Assembly: GCF_003731765.1 (NCBI RefSeq)
Contig: NZ_MOAL01000004.1
Location: 1 to 64,000, forward strand
Length of the DNA stretch: 64,000 bases
Source: Pseudomonas chlororaphis
GTDB lineage: Bacteria; Pseudomonadota; Gammaproteobacteria; Pseudomonadales; Pseudomonadaceae
Direction: 5' to 3'
This document shows, piece by piece, positions 15,752-24,215 of this stretch. Position 1 is the stretch's first letter. Each line of letters opens with the position of its first letter. A program made the position numbers and the translations under genes. Under the pieces are notes generated by a model. That model was not told the origin of the DNA. It searched no databases and saw only the letters and a list, made by a program, of their open reading frames with translations.

Positions 15752-17203
15752 ATGACTGAGCAACTACCCGAGGGCTATAGCCCGCGCCTGTACAACCAGG
15801 ATTTGGGACCGCTGCCGCAAAAATGGAACTGGTACAACATCTTCGCCTTCTGGATGAGTGACGTGCACAGCGTTGGCGGTTATGTGTTTGCCGCCAGCCT
15901 GTTTGCCTTGGGGCTGGCCAGTTGGCAGGTGCTGATCGCCTTGCTGGCGGGGATCTGTATCGTGCAGTTTGTCGCCAATCTGGTGGCCAAGCCCAGTCAG
16001 CAGGCGGCAGTGCCTTATCCGGTAATTTGCCGTTTGGCCTTCGGGGTGTTTGGGGCGAACATTCCGGCGGTGATTCGTGGCCTGATCGCCGTAGCGTGGT
16101 ACGGGATCCAGACTTACCTGGCCTCCAGTGCCTTGATCATTGTGGTGCTGCGCTTTTTCCCCTCGATGGCGGTCTATGCAGAGCCACACTTTGCCGGCCT
16201 GTCCTACCTGGGCTGGTTCGGTTTTCTGGCCCTGTGGTTCGTCCAGGCCCTAGTGTTCTGGGCTGGCATGGAGTCGATCCGGCGCTTTATCGATTGGGCG
16301 GGCCCTGTGGTCTATGCGGTGATGTTCATTCTCGCCGGCTGGATCGTGTGGAAGGCCGGCTGGAGCCAGATCAGTTTTACCCTGGCGGAAAAGTCTCTGT
16401 CGGGCTGGCAAGCCTTTGGCCAAGTGATTGTGGCCACTGCCCTGGTGGTGTCTTACTTCTCCGGCCCCACCCTGAATTTTGGTGATTTCAGCCGTTACTG
16501 CCGCAGCATGCAGGACGTGAAACGCGGCAACTTCTGGGGGCTGCCGGTAAACTTCCTGGCGTTTTCCCTGGTGACCGTCGTCATCGTCTCAGGCACCTTG
16601 CCGGTGTTTGGTGAAATGCTCCACGACCCGATCGCCACCGTGGCGCGGATCGACAACGATGTGGCCGTGCTGTTGGGGGCCTTTGCCTTTGTCACCGCGA
16701 CCATCGGCATTAATATCGTCGCCAACTTTGTCTCCCCGGCCTTCGATTTCGCCAACGTGGCGCCGAGCAAAATCAGCTGGCGCGCGGGAGGCATGATTGC
16801 CGCCGTTGCCTCGATCTTCATCACCCCTTGGAACCTGTTCAACAACCCGGAAGTGATCCATTACACCCTGGATGTACTGGCGGCCTTTATCGGCCCACTG
16901 TTCGGCATTCTGCTGGTGGATTACTACCTGATCAAAAAGCAGCAGATTGACGTCGACTCGCTGTTCAACGACAGCCCCAGCGGGCGTTACTACTACAGCG
17001 GCGGGGTCAACTGGACCGCGGTCAAGGCGCTGGTGCCAGCTACCTTGATGGGCGTTGCGATCACCTTCACCCCGGTATTGCAGCCGATGGCCAACTTCGC
17101 CTGGTTCACCGGTTGTTTCCTCGGCGGCGTGTTGTTCTTTGTCCTGGCCCGGCGCGAGCAGGCCTCAGGTTCGGTGCCTCTGGTGTCCGCGGTGTCTCGC
17201 TGA
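15752..17203 (+). CDS. NCS1-family nucleobase/hydantoin-type permease
   Basis: The 483-residue inner-membrane protein has about twelve membrane segments. It carries NCS1 (Mhp1/PucI-like) signatures: LGPLPQKWNWYNIFAFWMSDVHSVGGY at the start, AVPYPVICRLAFGVFGANIP, ISGPTLNFGDFSRY-like FSGPTLNFGDFSRYC, and GINIVANFVSPAFDFANV. Family members import purines, hydantoins, allantoin or uracil with Na+ or H+. The substrate here cannot be read from sequence alone. It stands alone with a terminator behind it, and possible operators in front. Confidence 0.92.
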   Translation: MTEQLPEGYSPRLYNQDLGPLPQKWNWYNIFAFWMSDVHSVGGYVFAASLFALGLASWQVLIALLAGICIVQFVANLVAKPSQQAAVPYPVICRLAFGVFGANIPAVIRGLIAVAWYGIQTYLASSALIIVVLRFFPSMAVYAEPHFAGLSYLGWFGFLALWFVQALVFWAGMESIRRFIDWAGPVVYAVMFILAGWIVWKAGWSQISFTLAEKSLSGWQAFGQVIVATALVVSYFSGPTLNFGDFSRYCRSMQDVKRGNFWGLPVNFLAFSLVTVVIVSGTLPVFGEMLHDPIATVARIDNDVAVLLGAFAFVTATIGINIVANFVSPAFDFANVAPSKISWRAGGMIAAVASIFITPWNLFNNPEVIHYTLDVLAAFIGPLFGILLVDYYLIKKQQIDVDSLFNDSPSGRYYYSGGVNWTAVKALVPATLMGVAITFTPVLQPMANFAWFTGCFLGGVLFFVLARREQASGSVPLVSAVSR

Positions 17204-17278
17204 GGCACTGAGTTTCACGGCCCGGCGGGGATCTTTCTCCGCCGCTTTGCCGGATAATCGACAGCACACTATTCTTCG

Positions 17279-17308
17279 CCCCGGGGCTCGCTTCGGGGCT
17301 TTTTGTTT
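17279..17308 (+). terminator. Rho-independent terminator after the NCS1 permease
   Basis: gccccg / cggggc stem followed by ttttt gtttt, 76 bases past the permease stop. Confidence 0.85.
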
Positions 17309-17354
17309 TCTGTCGAGTAACTGCCATGGTGTCGATTGCTTCCAAGGGGCTGCG

Positions 17355-18278
17355 GTGATTATCGAGCGGCGCAGCGCCGATGGTTTCGCCCTGCAAGTGA
17401 TGCTGGGCCTGTGCCTGATCTGGGGCGTGCAGCAGGTGATGATCAAGTGGGCGGCGGCGGACGTGGCGCCGGTCATGCAGGCGGCCGCGCGCTCGGGGAT
17501 TTCCGCTGTGCTGGTGGCCCTGTTGATGTGTTGGAAGGGTGGCTGGTCGCAGATGGGCAGCACGTGGCGCGGTGGCTTGCTGGCCGGCAGCCTGTTCGGC
17601 CTGGAGTTTCTGTTTATTGCCGAGGGCCTGAAGCTCACCAGTGCCGCCCACATGTCGGTGTTTCTCTATACCGCGCCGATTTTTACCGCCTTGGGGGTGA
17701 ATTGGCTGCTCCCCAGTGAGCGCTTGCGCCCTTTGCAATGGCTGGGGATTGTCTTGGCGTTTATCGGCATCAGCATTGCCTTTGCCGGTGGCGTTTCCTG
17801 GGACTCTCTGGATCGCCGCATGCTCCTGGGCGATGCCCTGGGGATATTGGCCGGCATGGCCTGGGGCGCGACCACGGTGGTGGTCCGGGCATCGCGGCTT
17901 TCCGAGGCGCCAGCGACCCTGACCCTGTTCTATCAATTGCTCGTGGGTTTTGTCGGTCTGCTGCTGATTGCTTTGCTCAGCGGCCAGATCACCCACGTCA
18001 GCCTGACCCCGGTGGCGGTCGCCAGTGTGCTGTTCCAGGGGCTGGTGGTGTCGTTTTTCAGCTACCTGACCTGGTTCTGGTTGTTGCGGCGCTACCTGGC
18101 GGCGAACCTGGCCGTGTTTTCCTTTATGACCCCGCTGTTCGGCGTGACCTTCGGTGTAGTGCTGTTGGGCGAGCCCCTGAGTGTCAATTTCATCATCGGC
18201 GCGGTGCTGGTGCTGCTGGGCATCACCTTGGTCAGCGCCGAACAGTGGCTGCGCAGGCGTTTGCGCCGCCTGTTGTGA
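17355..18278 (+). CDS. EamA-family (DMT) inner-membrane transporter
   Basis: The start is GTG 17355 (VIIERRSADGF), with AAGGGG upstream; the open frame extends to 17055 only because it overlaps the permease. The 307-residue product has ten membrane segments in two EamA halves (LCLIWGVQQVMIKWAA starts the first; DALGILAGMAWGATTVVVR starts the second). It belongs to the drug/metabolite exporter superfamily; substrate unknown. A ten-codon ORF from ATG 17326 overlaps its start (GGTGA) and could couple translation. Confidence 0.9.
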   Translation: MIIERRSADGFALQVMLGLCLIWGVQQVMIKWAAADVAPVMQAAARSGISAVLVALLMCWKGGWSQMGSTWRGGLLAGSLFGLEFLFIAEGLKLTSAAHMSVFLYTAPIFTALGVNWLLPSERLRPLQWLGIVLAFIGISIAFAGGVSWDSLDRRMLLGDALGILAGMAWGATTVVVRASRLSEAPATLTLFYQLLVGFVGLLLIALLSGQITHVSLTPVAVASVLFQGLVVSFFSYLTWFWLLRRYLAANLAVFSFMTPLFGVTFGVVLLGEPLSVNFIIGAVLVLLGITLVSAEQWLRRRLRRLL

Positions 18279-18459
18279 GGCGCCGCATCAGGGGGCTTGA
18301 AGCGATTGCCGTCGACCCCATGACGGGTCTTGTCCCATTGGCATTCATCCAGTAACAGTTCATTGCTAACTGAGTGGAGCAATGGCGAAAACTTAGGGCT
18401 ATTATCTGACTTACGCGGCTCCAGAATCTCCGCTCGGCACGACCCTTAAGGGGGGCACT

Positions 18460-18588
18460 ATGAAAGACAAACTTCAAACCTGGCTGCACGACCTTGGCGT
18501 CGCATTGGGCCTGATCGAGCCACCGTTGCAACCGGTGCCGATCCCTACCGACGAAGAACTGCGCCGGCGCCAGCAACGCCGTCGTTAA
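18460..18588 (+). CDS. PA1414-like micro-protein
   Basis: This 42-residue ORF has a very strong ribosome site (aaggggggg) seven bases before ATG. The product MKDKLQTWLHDLGVALGLIE, then PPLQPVPIPTDEELRRR, is an amphipathic helix followed by a Pro-rich linker and an Arg cluster. It matches my memory of the 44-residue PA1414 of P. aeruginosa, a gene highly expressed in low oxygen; the gbu cluster nearby supports the same neighbourhood. No clear Anr box (TTGAT-N4-ATCAA) is seen upstream. A hairpin follows at 18599. Confidence 0.6.
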   Translation: MKDKLQTWLHDLGVALGLIEPPLQPVPIPTDEELRRRQQRRR

Positions 18589-18598
18589 GCGCTGACGC

Positions 18599-18623
18599 GA
18601 GAGCTGGGCCAGGCCCGGCTCTC
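18599..18623 (+). terminator. Hairpin after the PA1414-like gene
   Basis: gagagctgggc / gcccggctctc, an eleven-pair stem with a three-base loop, ten bases after the stop codon. There is no good U tract, so it may serve as a 3' stability hairpin as well as a terminator. Confidence 0.6.
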
Positions 18624-18696
18624 CATGTCTCTGGCCTTTGTGGGTGTCGATGCACCCGCGAATTGTCGCAACCCTCGAATCCTATTCTTGCCCGGC

Positions 18697-18948
18697 TCAA
18701 TGCCGGGCAATCTGTTGCAGGAACCGACTCAAGTCATTGGCGCTGCTGGCCGTCTTGAGCAGTTGGTCTTCTTCATGGGTAAAGGCCGTCAGGCCGAACT
18801 GGTCTTCCAGATGAAAGATCAGGTCCTCGATATCCTGCTTATCCAAACCCAACGCTTGCAGGCTGACATCGTCGGCAAAGTCGTGGTTGCCGTCGAGTTG
18901 GCGGCTGATGAAGTCGTGCACGACCTGGCGCACTTCGGCTCGTTTCAT
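18697..18948 (-). CDS. Acyl-carrier-protein-like protein lacking the phosphopantetheine serine
   Basis: ATG 18948 has AGGAGG upstream; 83 residues. The fold pattern is that of an acyl carrier protein: helix, then SLQALGLDKQDIEDLIFHLEDQFGL, then a late helix ANDLSRFLQQI. Where classical ACPs have D-S-L-D, this protein has D-K-Q-D, so the serine that carries 4'-phosphopantetheine appears to be missing. It probably does not carry acyl groups in the usual way. It is second in a two-gene operon after another ACP-like gene. Confidence 0.8.
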   Translation of the reverse strand: MKRAEVRQVVHDFISRQLDGNHDFADDVSLQALGLDKQDIEDLIFHLEDQFGLTAFTHEEDQLLKTASSANDLSRFLQQIARH

Positions 18949-18978
18949 GGGCACGCCTCCTGAGGCTGCAAAGTGCGG

Positions 18979-19224
18979 TCAGCAGGTCAGGCGGGTTTTT
19001 TCCAGGATGTACTGGCTGAGTTCGTTGATGGAGGACACTCGACGTAGGTCGAGATCGCTGGCGAGCGGGATGTTGAAGTGGCTTTCCAGTGACCGGAACA
19101 GGGCGTTCAGGTCCAGTGAATAACTATCGCTGGCCTGGGCCTGGGAAGGCGGGACAAGCCATTTTCTGGCCATTTGTTCGTCGATGGAGCGGCGGATGGT
19201 TTGTTGGATGTCAAAGCGGTCCAT
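18979..19224 (-). CDS. Second acyl-carrier-protein-like protein
   Basis: The 81-residue product starts at MDRFDIQQTIRRSID. The longer frame to 19296 lacks support. The segment SYSLDLNALFRSLESHFNIP aligns with the ACP helix II (D-S-L-D...LExxF). Here serine is retained but the preceding Asp is Tyr (YSLD). It is the upstream partner of 18697-18948, with a 30-base gap. Role unknown; such pairs may support a fatty-acyl or signalling partner encoded elsewhere. Confidence 0.72.
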   Translation of the reverse strand: MDRFDIQQTIRRSIDEQMARKWLVPPSQAQASDSYSLDLNALFRSLESHFNIPLASDLDLRRVSSINELSQYILEKTRLTC

Positions 19225-19433
19225 AAAACACCTCTGTGCAGGGGAGGTTTTTTTGTTGGGTGACCCTTTCCTAGGGTGATGCGATAGCGCGCACATTGGC
19301 GGCTAGCGTTCCCTGTGCTGTCTTCCTGCAAAGACAACCGTCGCTGATTGCCAGTACAGCACAGCTTTTTGAGTGGCGTGGCTGCCATTCGTCAATCGCT
19401 TTTCGCTCTGTCGCGCGGTGCATTTTCCAGGCG

Positions 19434-19467
19434 AAAAAAACGGGTGCAGCCACCGACGCTGCACCCG
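19434..19467 (-). terminator. Terminator of the gbu transport operon
   Basis: cgggtgcagc / gctgcacccg ten-pair stem with seven A on the left, giving a U tract for minus-strand transcripts that end just after the sodium symporter at 19513. Confidence 0.9.
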
Positions 19468-19512
19468 CTGAAGAAACCCGCTAACGAAAAAAGTGAGGCC
19501 GTATTGGCTGAA

Positions 19513-20892
19513 TCAGAGGGCGCTGGCCACCACGACGGGGCGCCGGGACAGCAGGCTGACCACCACGAAACTCACCAGGCCCACGGCCAGGCTGTAGTAG
19601 ATCGGGGTGTTGGCATCCAGGCCATCCTTGAACATGAACACCAGGGCGGTGACGAAGCCCAGGCCCATGCTGGCGATGGCGCCGGAGGTGGTCGCACGCT
19701 TCCAGAAAATCGCGCCGATCAGCGGGATCAGCATGCCGCCCACCAACAGGTTGTAGGCCAGGGTCAGGGCGCTGATGACATCGTTGACGATCAGGGCGAT
19801 CCCCAGCACCAGGATGCCGGTCAGCAGGGTGAACAGGCGGTTGATGCCCAGGCTCGACTGTTTGCCGCCGCGCAGTTTTGGCAGCAGGTCTTCGGTCAGG
19901 GTGGTGGAGGCCGCGAGCAAGCCGGCGCTGGCGGTGGACATCATGGCGGCCAGGGCGGCGGCGATCACCAGGCCACGAATGCCGTCGGGCAGCGAGGCTT
20001 TGACGATGGCGGCAAAGGCATTGTTGACGTTGTCCAGGTCCGGCAACAGCACGTGGGCGGCCATGCCGATCAAGGCGCAGGCCAGGCCGTAGAGGATGCA
20101 GTAGACGCCGGCGACGGTGCCTGCGTATTGCGCGACCTTTTCATTCTTGGCGGTGAACACCCGTTGCCAGATGTCCTGGCCGATCAGGATGCCGAAGAAA
20201 TAGATCATGAAGTAGGTGACGATGGTGTCCCAGCCGATGGTGGTGAAGTTGAAGTTGGACGCCGGCAGTTTGGCCACCAGTTCGTCCCAGCCCCCCACGC
20301 GGTACAGGCAGATCGGCAGCAGGATGAACATCAGGCCCACGGTCTTGATCACGAACTGGACGATGTCGGTAAGGGTCAGGGACCACATGCCCCCAATCGC
20401 CGAGTAGATCACCACCACGCCGCCGCCCAGCAGCACCGAGATCCAGAATGGCAGGCCGAACAGCACTTGCAGCACGGTGCCGATGGCGAGGATCGAGGTC
20501 ACGCCGATCATCAGCGCGTAGGCCAGCATGATCACCGCGCTGGCCTGGCGGGCCATGGGGTTGTAGCGTTTTTCCAGGACTTGGGTAACGGTGAAGATGC
20601 GCAGCTTGAGCAGGGGTTTGGCGAGCAGCAGGTTGAGAGCGATGATGCCCAGGCCTAGCGCGGCGCACAGCCAGAAACCCGAGATCCCGTGGACGTAGCC
20701 CAGGCGCACAGTGCCGACCGTGGAGGCGCCCCCCAGGACGGTGGCGGCCATGGTGCCCATGTACAGGGTCGGGCCCAGGTTGCGACCCGCCACCAGGTAG
20801 TCTTCGTGGGTCTTGGCCTTGCGCATGCCGTAATAGCCCAGGACCAGCATTGCGGCAGCGTAAATAAGCACGACAAATAAATCTAAAGCCAT
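19513..20892 (-). CDS. Sodium:solute symporter (SSS family) of the guanidinobutyrate cluster
   Basis: The 459-residue protein has about 13 membrane segments and SSS signatures: DYLVAGRNLGPTLYMGTMAATVLGGAST near the start and AALAAMMSTASAGLLAASTTLTEDL in the core. Proteins of this family import small organic solutes with Na+. It is the last gene of the minus-strand run gbuA, 22581, 21048, 19513, equivalent in order to PA1418 beside gbuA in P. aeruginosa (from memory). The substrate is likely a guanidino compound or its product; this is inferred from context. Confidence 0.9.
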   Translation of the reverse strand: MALDLFVVLIYAAAMLVLGYYGMRKAKTHEDYLVAGRNLGPTLYMGTMAATVLGGASTVGTVRLGYVHGISGFWLCAALGLGIIALNLLLAKPLLKLRIFTVTQVLEKRYNPMARQASAVIMLAYALMIGVTSILAIGTVLQVLFGLPFWISVLLGGGVVVIYSAIGGMWSLTLTDIVQFVIKTVGLMFILLPICLYRVGGWDELVAKLPASNFNFTTIGWDTIVTYFMIYFFGILIGQDIWQRVFTAKNEKVAQYAGTVAGVYCILYGLACALIGMAAHVLLPDLDNVNNAFAAIVKASLPDGIRGLVIAAALAAMMSTASAGLLAASTTLTEDLLPKLRGGKQSSLGINRLFTLLTGILVLGIALIVNDVISALTLAYNLLVGGMLIPLIGAIFWKRATTSGAIASMGLGFVTALVFMFKDGLDANTPIYYSLAVGLVSFVVVSLLSRRPVVVASAL

Positions 20893-21013
20893 GATGGCGA
20901 GTCTCCGATTATCTTTTTTATGGGTGAAACGAACAGGTCTTGCATGCAGGTGCCAGCCGGGCGGTGTTGGGTTTGGCCAGCGAAGGTCGCTTCAAGCTCT
21001 TTGCAAGGCGTGA

Positions 21014-21044
21014 AGGCCCCTCGCCGGCAAGCCGGCTCCTGCGT
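21014..21044. repeat. Single REP-type element
   Basis: tcgccggcaagccggctcct, the Pseudomonas REP core, in the 155-base gap between the NCS1 permease and the SSS symporter. Its hairpin could separate expression of the two genes. Related copies form the array at 25721-26113. Confidence 0.75.
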
Positions 21045-21047
21045 GGG

Positions 21048-22559
21048 TCAGGCGGTTTGGCGCAGGGGGTTTCGTTGCGCGGGGTCGGCGCTTTGGCTGC
21101 GTGGGTCGTTGGGCCCGTAGACCTCCTTGGGTTCCGGGAACAGGTTCAGCAGCACCAGGTAGACCACCGAGGCCAGGCCCAGGGTCACCGGCAGGCTGAT
21201 GTCGATGCCATCGGCCAGGTTGCCCAAGGGGCCGACGAACTGCCCCGGCAAGTTGACGAAGCACAGGCCCACCAGCGCGCTGGGAATCCAGGCACCCAGG
21301 CCGCGCCAGTTCCAGCCGTGCTGGAACCAGTAGCGCCCGCCCTGTTCGCCGCGGGTGAAGACTTGCAGGTCATCCGGGCAGTAGAAGCCGCGACGGACCA
21401 GCAGGCCGATGATCATGATCACCATCCACGGCGTGGTGCAGGTGATGATCAGCACGGCGAAGGTCGACACGCTCTGTACCAGGTTGGCCGCGAAGCGCCC
21501 GATAAAGATGAAGGCGATGGACAGCACACCGATCAGCAAGGTCGCCTTGACCCGCGACAGCACCCGTGGAAACACGCTGGACATGTCCAGCCCGGTGCCA
21601 TAGAGCGAGGTGGTGCCGGTGGACATGCCGCCAATCACCGCAATCAGGCACACCGGCAGGAAGAACCAGCTCGGCGAAACGGCCAGCAGGCCACCGACAT
21701 AATTGTTGGCGGCGATGTAGTCCGGGGCCTTGATCGCGACAATGGTGGCGGTGGCCAGGCCGAACAGGAAGGGGATCAGGGTGGCGACCTGGGCTGCGAT
21801 CACCGCCAGCATGATCCGCCCTTTGGGGGTTTCACGGGGGATGTAGCGCGACCAGTCACCGAGGAATGCCCCGAAGGAAATCGGGTTGCTCATGGCGACC
21901 AGTGCGGCACCGATAAAGGCGGCCCAGAACCCGGCCTGGCCCAGGGCGACGGTGCCAGCGAACTGGCTGTCGAAGCTTGGCGCGAAGGCGAAGATGCCCA
22001 ACAGGAACAGCAGGCTGGCGGCCCACACGGCGATGCGGTTGACCCACAGCATGAAGCGGAAGCCGTAGATGCACACCGTCAGCACCAGAATCGCGAACAG
22101 GCCGTAGGCCAGGCCCAGGGTCAGGTCGGTTTCCGGCAGGTCGATCAGGCGTTTGGCGCCGCCCACCAATGCATCGCCAGAACTCCAGACCGAGAGCGAG
22201 AAGAAGGCGATGGCGGTCAGCAGCGACAGGAACGAACCGACGATCCGCCCGTGCACACCGAAGTGGGCACCGGAAGACACGGCGTTGTTGGTGCCGTTGA
22301 TCGGCCCGAACAGGCCCATCGGCGCGAGGATCAAGGCGCCCAGCAACACGCCCAGCACAATCGCCCAGGCACCGGCCTGGAATGACAGGCCGAACAGCAC
22401 CGGGAAACTGCCGAGCACGGCGGTGGCAAAGGTGTTGGCGCCGCCGAAGATCAAGCGAAACAGGTCGCTGGGTCCGGCGTCACGTTCATGGTCCGGGATC
22501 TGTTCGACCCCGTTGGTTTCGATGCTGCTAAGGCTTTTTTCTTTGTTGTTGTTATTCAT
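21048..22559 (-). CDS. Purine-cytosine permease-type transporter (NCS1) of the guanidinobutyrate cluster
   Basis: The 503-residue, ~12-segment inner-membrane protein has a polar Asn-rich N-terminal tail. The start of the membrane core is GPSDLFRLIFGGANTFATAVLGSFP, followed by MSNPISFGAFLGDWSRYIP, typical of the cytosine/purine permease branch of NCS1. It corresponds in position to PA1419. It is the third gene of the operon, 21 bases behind the SnoaL-like gene. Import of 4-guanidinobutyrate or a related molecule is the likely role by context. Confidence 0.9.
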   Translation of the reverse strand: MNNNNKEKSLSSIETNGVEQIPDHERDAGPSDLFRLIFGGANTFATAVLGSFPVLFGLSFQAGAWAIVLGVLLGALILAPMGLFGPINGTNNAVSSGAHFGVHGRIVGSFLSLLTAIAFFSLSVWSSGDALVGGAKRLIDLPETDLTLGLAYGLFAILVLTVCIYGFRFMLWVNRIAVWAASLLFLLGIFAFAPSFDSQFAGTVALGQAGFWAAFIGAALVAMSNPISFGAFLGDWSRYIPRETPKGRIMLAVIAAQVATLIPFLFGLATATIVAIKAPDYIAANNYVGGLLAVSPSWFFLPVCLIAVIGGMSTGTTSLYGTGLDMSSVFPRVLSRVKATLLIGVLSIAFIFIGRFAANLVQSVSTFAVLIITCTTPWMVIMIIGLLVRRGFYCPDDLQVFTRGEQGGRYWFQHGWNWRGLGAWIPSALVGLCFVNLPGQFVGPLGNLADGIDISLPVTLGLASVVYLVLLNLFPEPKEVYGPNDPRSQSADPAQRNPLRQTA

Positions 22560-22580
22560 GATCTGCTCCGATCACATTGG

Positions 22581-22991
22581 CTAAGGGGGTGGCAGCCCTT
22601 CCGGCATTGCGGATAAATGTTCGTGACAGGCCAGCCATAGGCCTCGTTGTTCTTGTCTGCGAAACACAATGGTTTCGCGTTCCTGGCTAAAGTGTTGCTC
22701 CCCTTGCATGCGCAGCTCGGTGGCCACGTCATGAATAAACACGGCGACGTCGCCTTGCAGGCTGACAACGGCGTTGCTTGAGGTGCAGGACAGCACCTCA
22801 AACCCATCCTCGGCACGCCAGCTGTCCCACAGCGCCTGATAGGCATCGCGTGACAGCAGTGGCTGGGGAAGGGTGTAGAACACAAAGCTGGCATCGGCGC
22901 TGAAGGCCCCGAAGTAGGCCTCGCGATCGTTGCGGGCAAAGGCCGCCACCAGTTCGGCGGCGGCGTTGAGGACCTGCTGTTGTTCGCTCAT
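22581..22991 (-). CDS. SnoaL/DUF4440-like protein of the guanidinobutyrate cluster
   Basis: ATG 22991 is preferred; a GTG at 23000 directly abuts the gbuA stop. The 136-residue soluble product has the alpha+beta cone pattern of NTF2-like proteins: VAAFARNDREAYFGAFSAD, then FVFYT, SRDAYQALWDSW, VVSLQGDVAVFIHD, and WLACHEHLSAMP. DUF4440/SnoaL members can be enzymes or binding proteins. In position it corresponds to PA1420. A function in guanidino catabolism is plausible but unproven. Confidence 0.85.
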   Translation of the reverse strand: MSEQQQVLNAAAELVAAFARNDREAYFGAFSADASFVFYTLPQPLLSRDAYQALWDSWRAEDGFEVLSCTSSNAVVSLQGDVAVFIHDVATELRMQGEQHFSQERETIVFRRQEQRGLWLACHEHLSAMPEGLPPP

Positions 22992-23000
22992 GGCCGGCAC

Positions 23001-23951
23001 TCAGCGATGGGCCACGCCGGGCAGTACGCAGAGCATTTCGTACAGCAGGTTGGCGCCCAGCAGTGAGGTGTTGCCGGTGGTGTCGTAGGGTGGCGAGACT
23101 TCCACCAAGTCGCAGCCGATCAGCTCCAGGCCTTGGCAGCCCCGGATGATTTCGATGGCTTGGATGGTGGTCAGGCCGCCGATTTCCGGGGTGCCGGTGC
23201 CGGGCGCCCAGGCCGGGTCGATGCCGTCGATGTCAAAGCTCAGGTACACCGGGCCGCCGCCGACTTTTTCCCGCACTTCGGCCATCAGGGGTTCCAGGGA
23301 CTTGTGCCAGCACTCTTCGGCCTGGACCACGCGGAAGCCCTGCTTGCGGCTCCAGTTGAAGTCTTCGGCGGTGTAGCCCTGGGCGCGCAGGCCAATCTGC
23401 ACCACGCGGTCGCAATCGAGCAGGCCTTCTTCCACGGCGCGGCGGAAGGTGGTGCCGTGGGCGATCTTCTCGCCAAACATGTGGTCGTTCACGTCTGCGT
23501 GGGCATCGATGTGCACCAGGCCGACCTTGCCGTGTTTTTTGTGGATGGCCCGCAGGATCGGCAGGGTGATGGTGTGGTCGCCGCCCAGGGTCAGGGGGAT
23601 CACGTTGTGCTCGAGGATACCGTCGTAGGCTTCTTCGATGATGCGCACCGCATCCAGCAGGTTGAAGGTGTTGATTGCCACGTCGCCAATATCCGCCACC
23701 GACAGGGAGTCGAATGGGGCGGCGCCGGTGGCCATGTTGTAGGGACGGATCATCACCGATTCGGCGCGGATTTCGCGGGGGCCGAAGCGGGTGCCGGCAC
23801 GCAGCGAGGTGCCAATGTCCAGCGGCACGCCGACGAACGCGGCATCCAGGCCGGCCGGGGATTGCAGATGGGGAAGACGCATCATGGTGGCGATGCCGCC
23901 GAAGCGCGGCATTTCATTGCCGCCCAGTGGTTGGTGAAGAATCTTGTCCAC
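23001..23951 (-). CDS. gbuA: Guanidinobutyrase (arginase/agmatinase superfamily)
   Basis: The 316-residue ureohydrolase has all Mn-binding motifs: GGDHTI, DAHADVND and SFDIDGIDPAWAPGTGTPE. The superfamily is certain; the choice of 4-guanidinobutyrate (to GABA plus urea) over agmatine rests on context. The gene is divergent from a LysR regulator and followed by a SnoaL-like gene and two transporters, the order I recall for PA1421-PA1418 with gbuR. It is the first gene of the operon and cytoplasmic. A TTAGTT/AACTAA palindrome lies in the divergent promoter region. Confidence 0.88.
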   Translation of the reverse strand: MDKILHQPLGGNEMPRFGGIATMMRLPHLQSPAGLDAAFVGVPLDIGTSLRAGTRFGPREIRAESVMIRPYNMATGAAPFDSLSVADIGDVAINTFNLLDAVRIIEEAYDGILEHNVIPLTLGGDHTITLPILRAIHKKHGKVGLVHIDAHADVNDHMFGEKIAHGTTFRRAVEEGLLDCDRVVQIGLRAQGYTAEDFNWSRKQGFRVVQAEECWHKSLEPLMAEVREKVGGGPVYLSFDIDGIDPAWAPGTGTPEIGGLTTIQAIEIIRGCQGLELIGCDLVEVSPPYDTTGNTSLLGANLLYEMLCVLPGVAHR

Positions 23952-24072
23952 GGGATAGGCCTCATCGTTGTTTTATTTATGGGCTGGACGGCGCAGGCGA
24001 TCTGCTCGGCCAACCGAGTGAGGCCGATTCTGCGAAATGCCGTGAGGGGAAAGAATCGCTACGGACAAATAC

Positions 24073-24096
24073 TTAGTTCAGATTTTTCTAAACTAA
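24073..24096. promoter_or_regulatory. Candidate GbuR (LysR) operator
   Basis: A 24-base inverted repeat: TTAGTT at 24073-24078 mirrored by AACTAA at 24091-24096, with AGA/TCT pairing inside. It lies between the divergent gbuA and gbuR starts (gap 23952-24215), and its spacing fits the T-N11-A type of LysR binding site. It is the clearest palindrome in the gap. Confidence 0.55.
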
Positions 24097-24215
24097 TGGC
24101 CAGGGTGACGCTAGACTTCAGCACGATTTCTTCCGCTGGCACCCCCGACCCCAGGAGTGCTTGCCGGTTTCCTTGCCCCGGGAAGGGTGTCTGTTGTTTT
24201 CTATCGGAGCCCGAC

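Noticed and set aside
17055..17354. Long N-terminal extension of the EamA gene
   Set aside because: It overlaps the NCS1 permease and crosses the terminator at 17279; the family start is at 17355.
19348..20658. A 436-codon plus-strand frame over the SSS symporter
   Set aside because: Composition rich in Gln, His, Asp and Gly, typical of an antisense reading of a membrane protein.
20940..22385. A 481-codon plus-strand frame over the NCS1 permease
   Set aside because: Antisense shadow of a membrane-protein gene, same composition artefact.
23133..24215. Long N-terminal extension of gbuR
   Set aside because: It is antisense to gbuA; the LysR domain starts at 24216.
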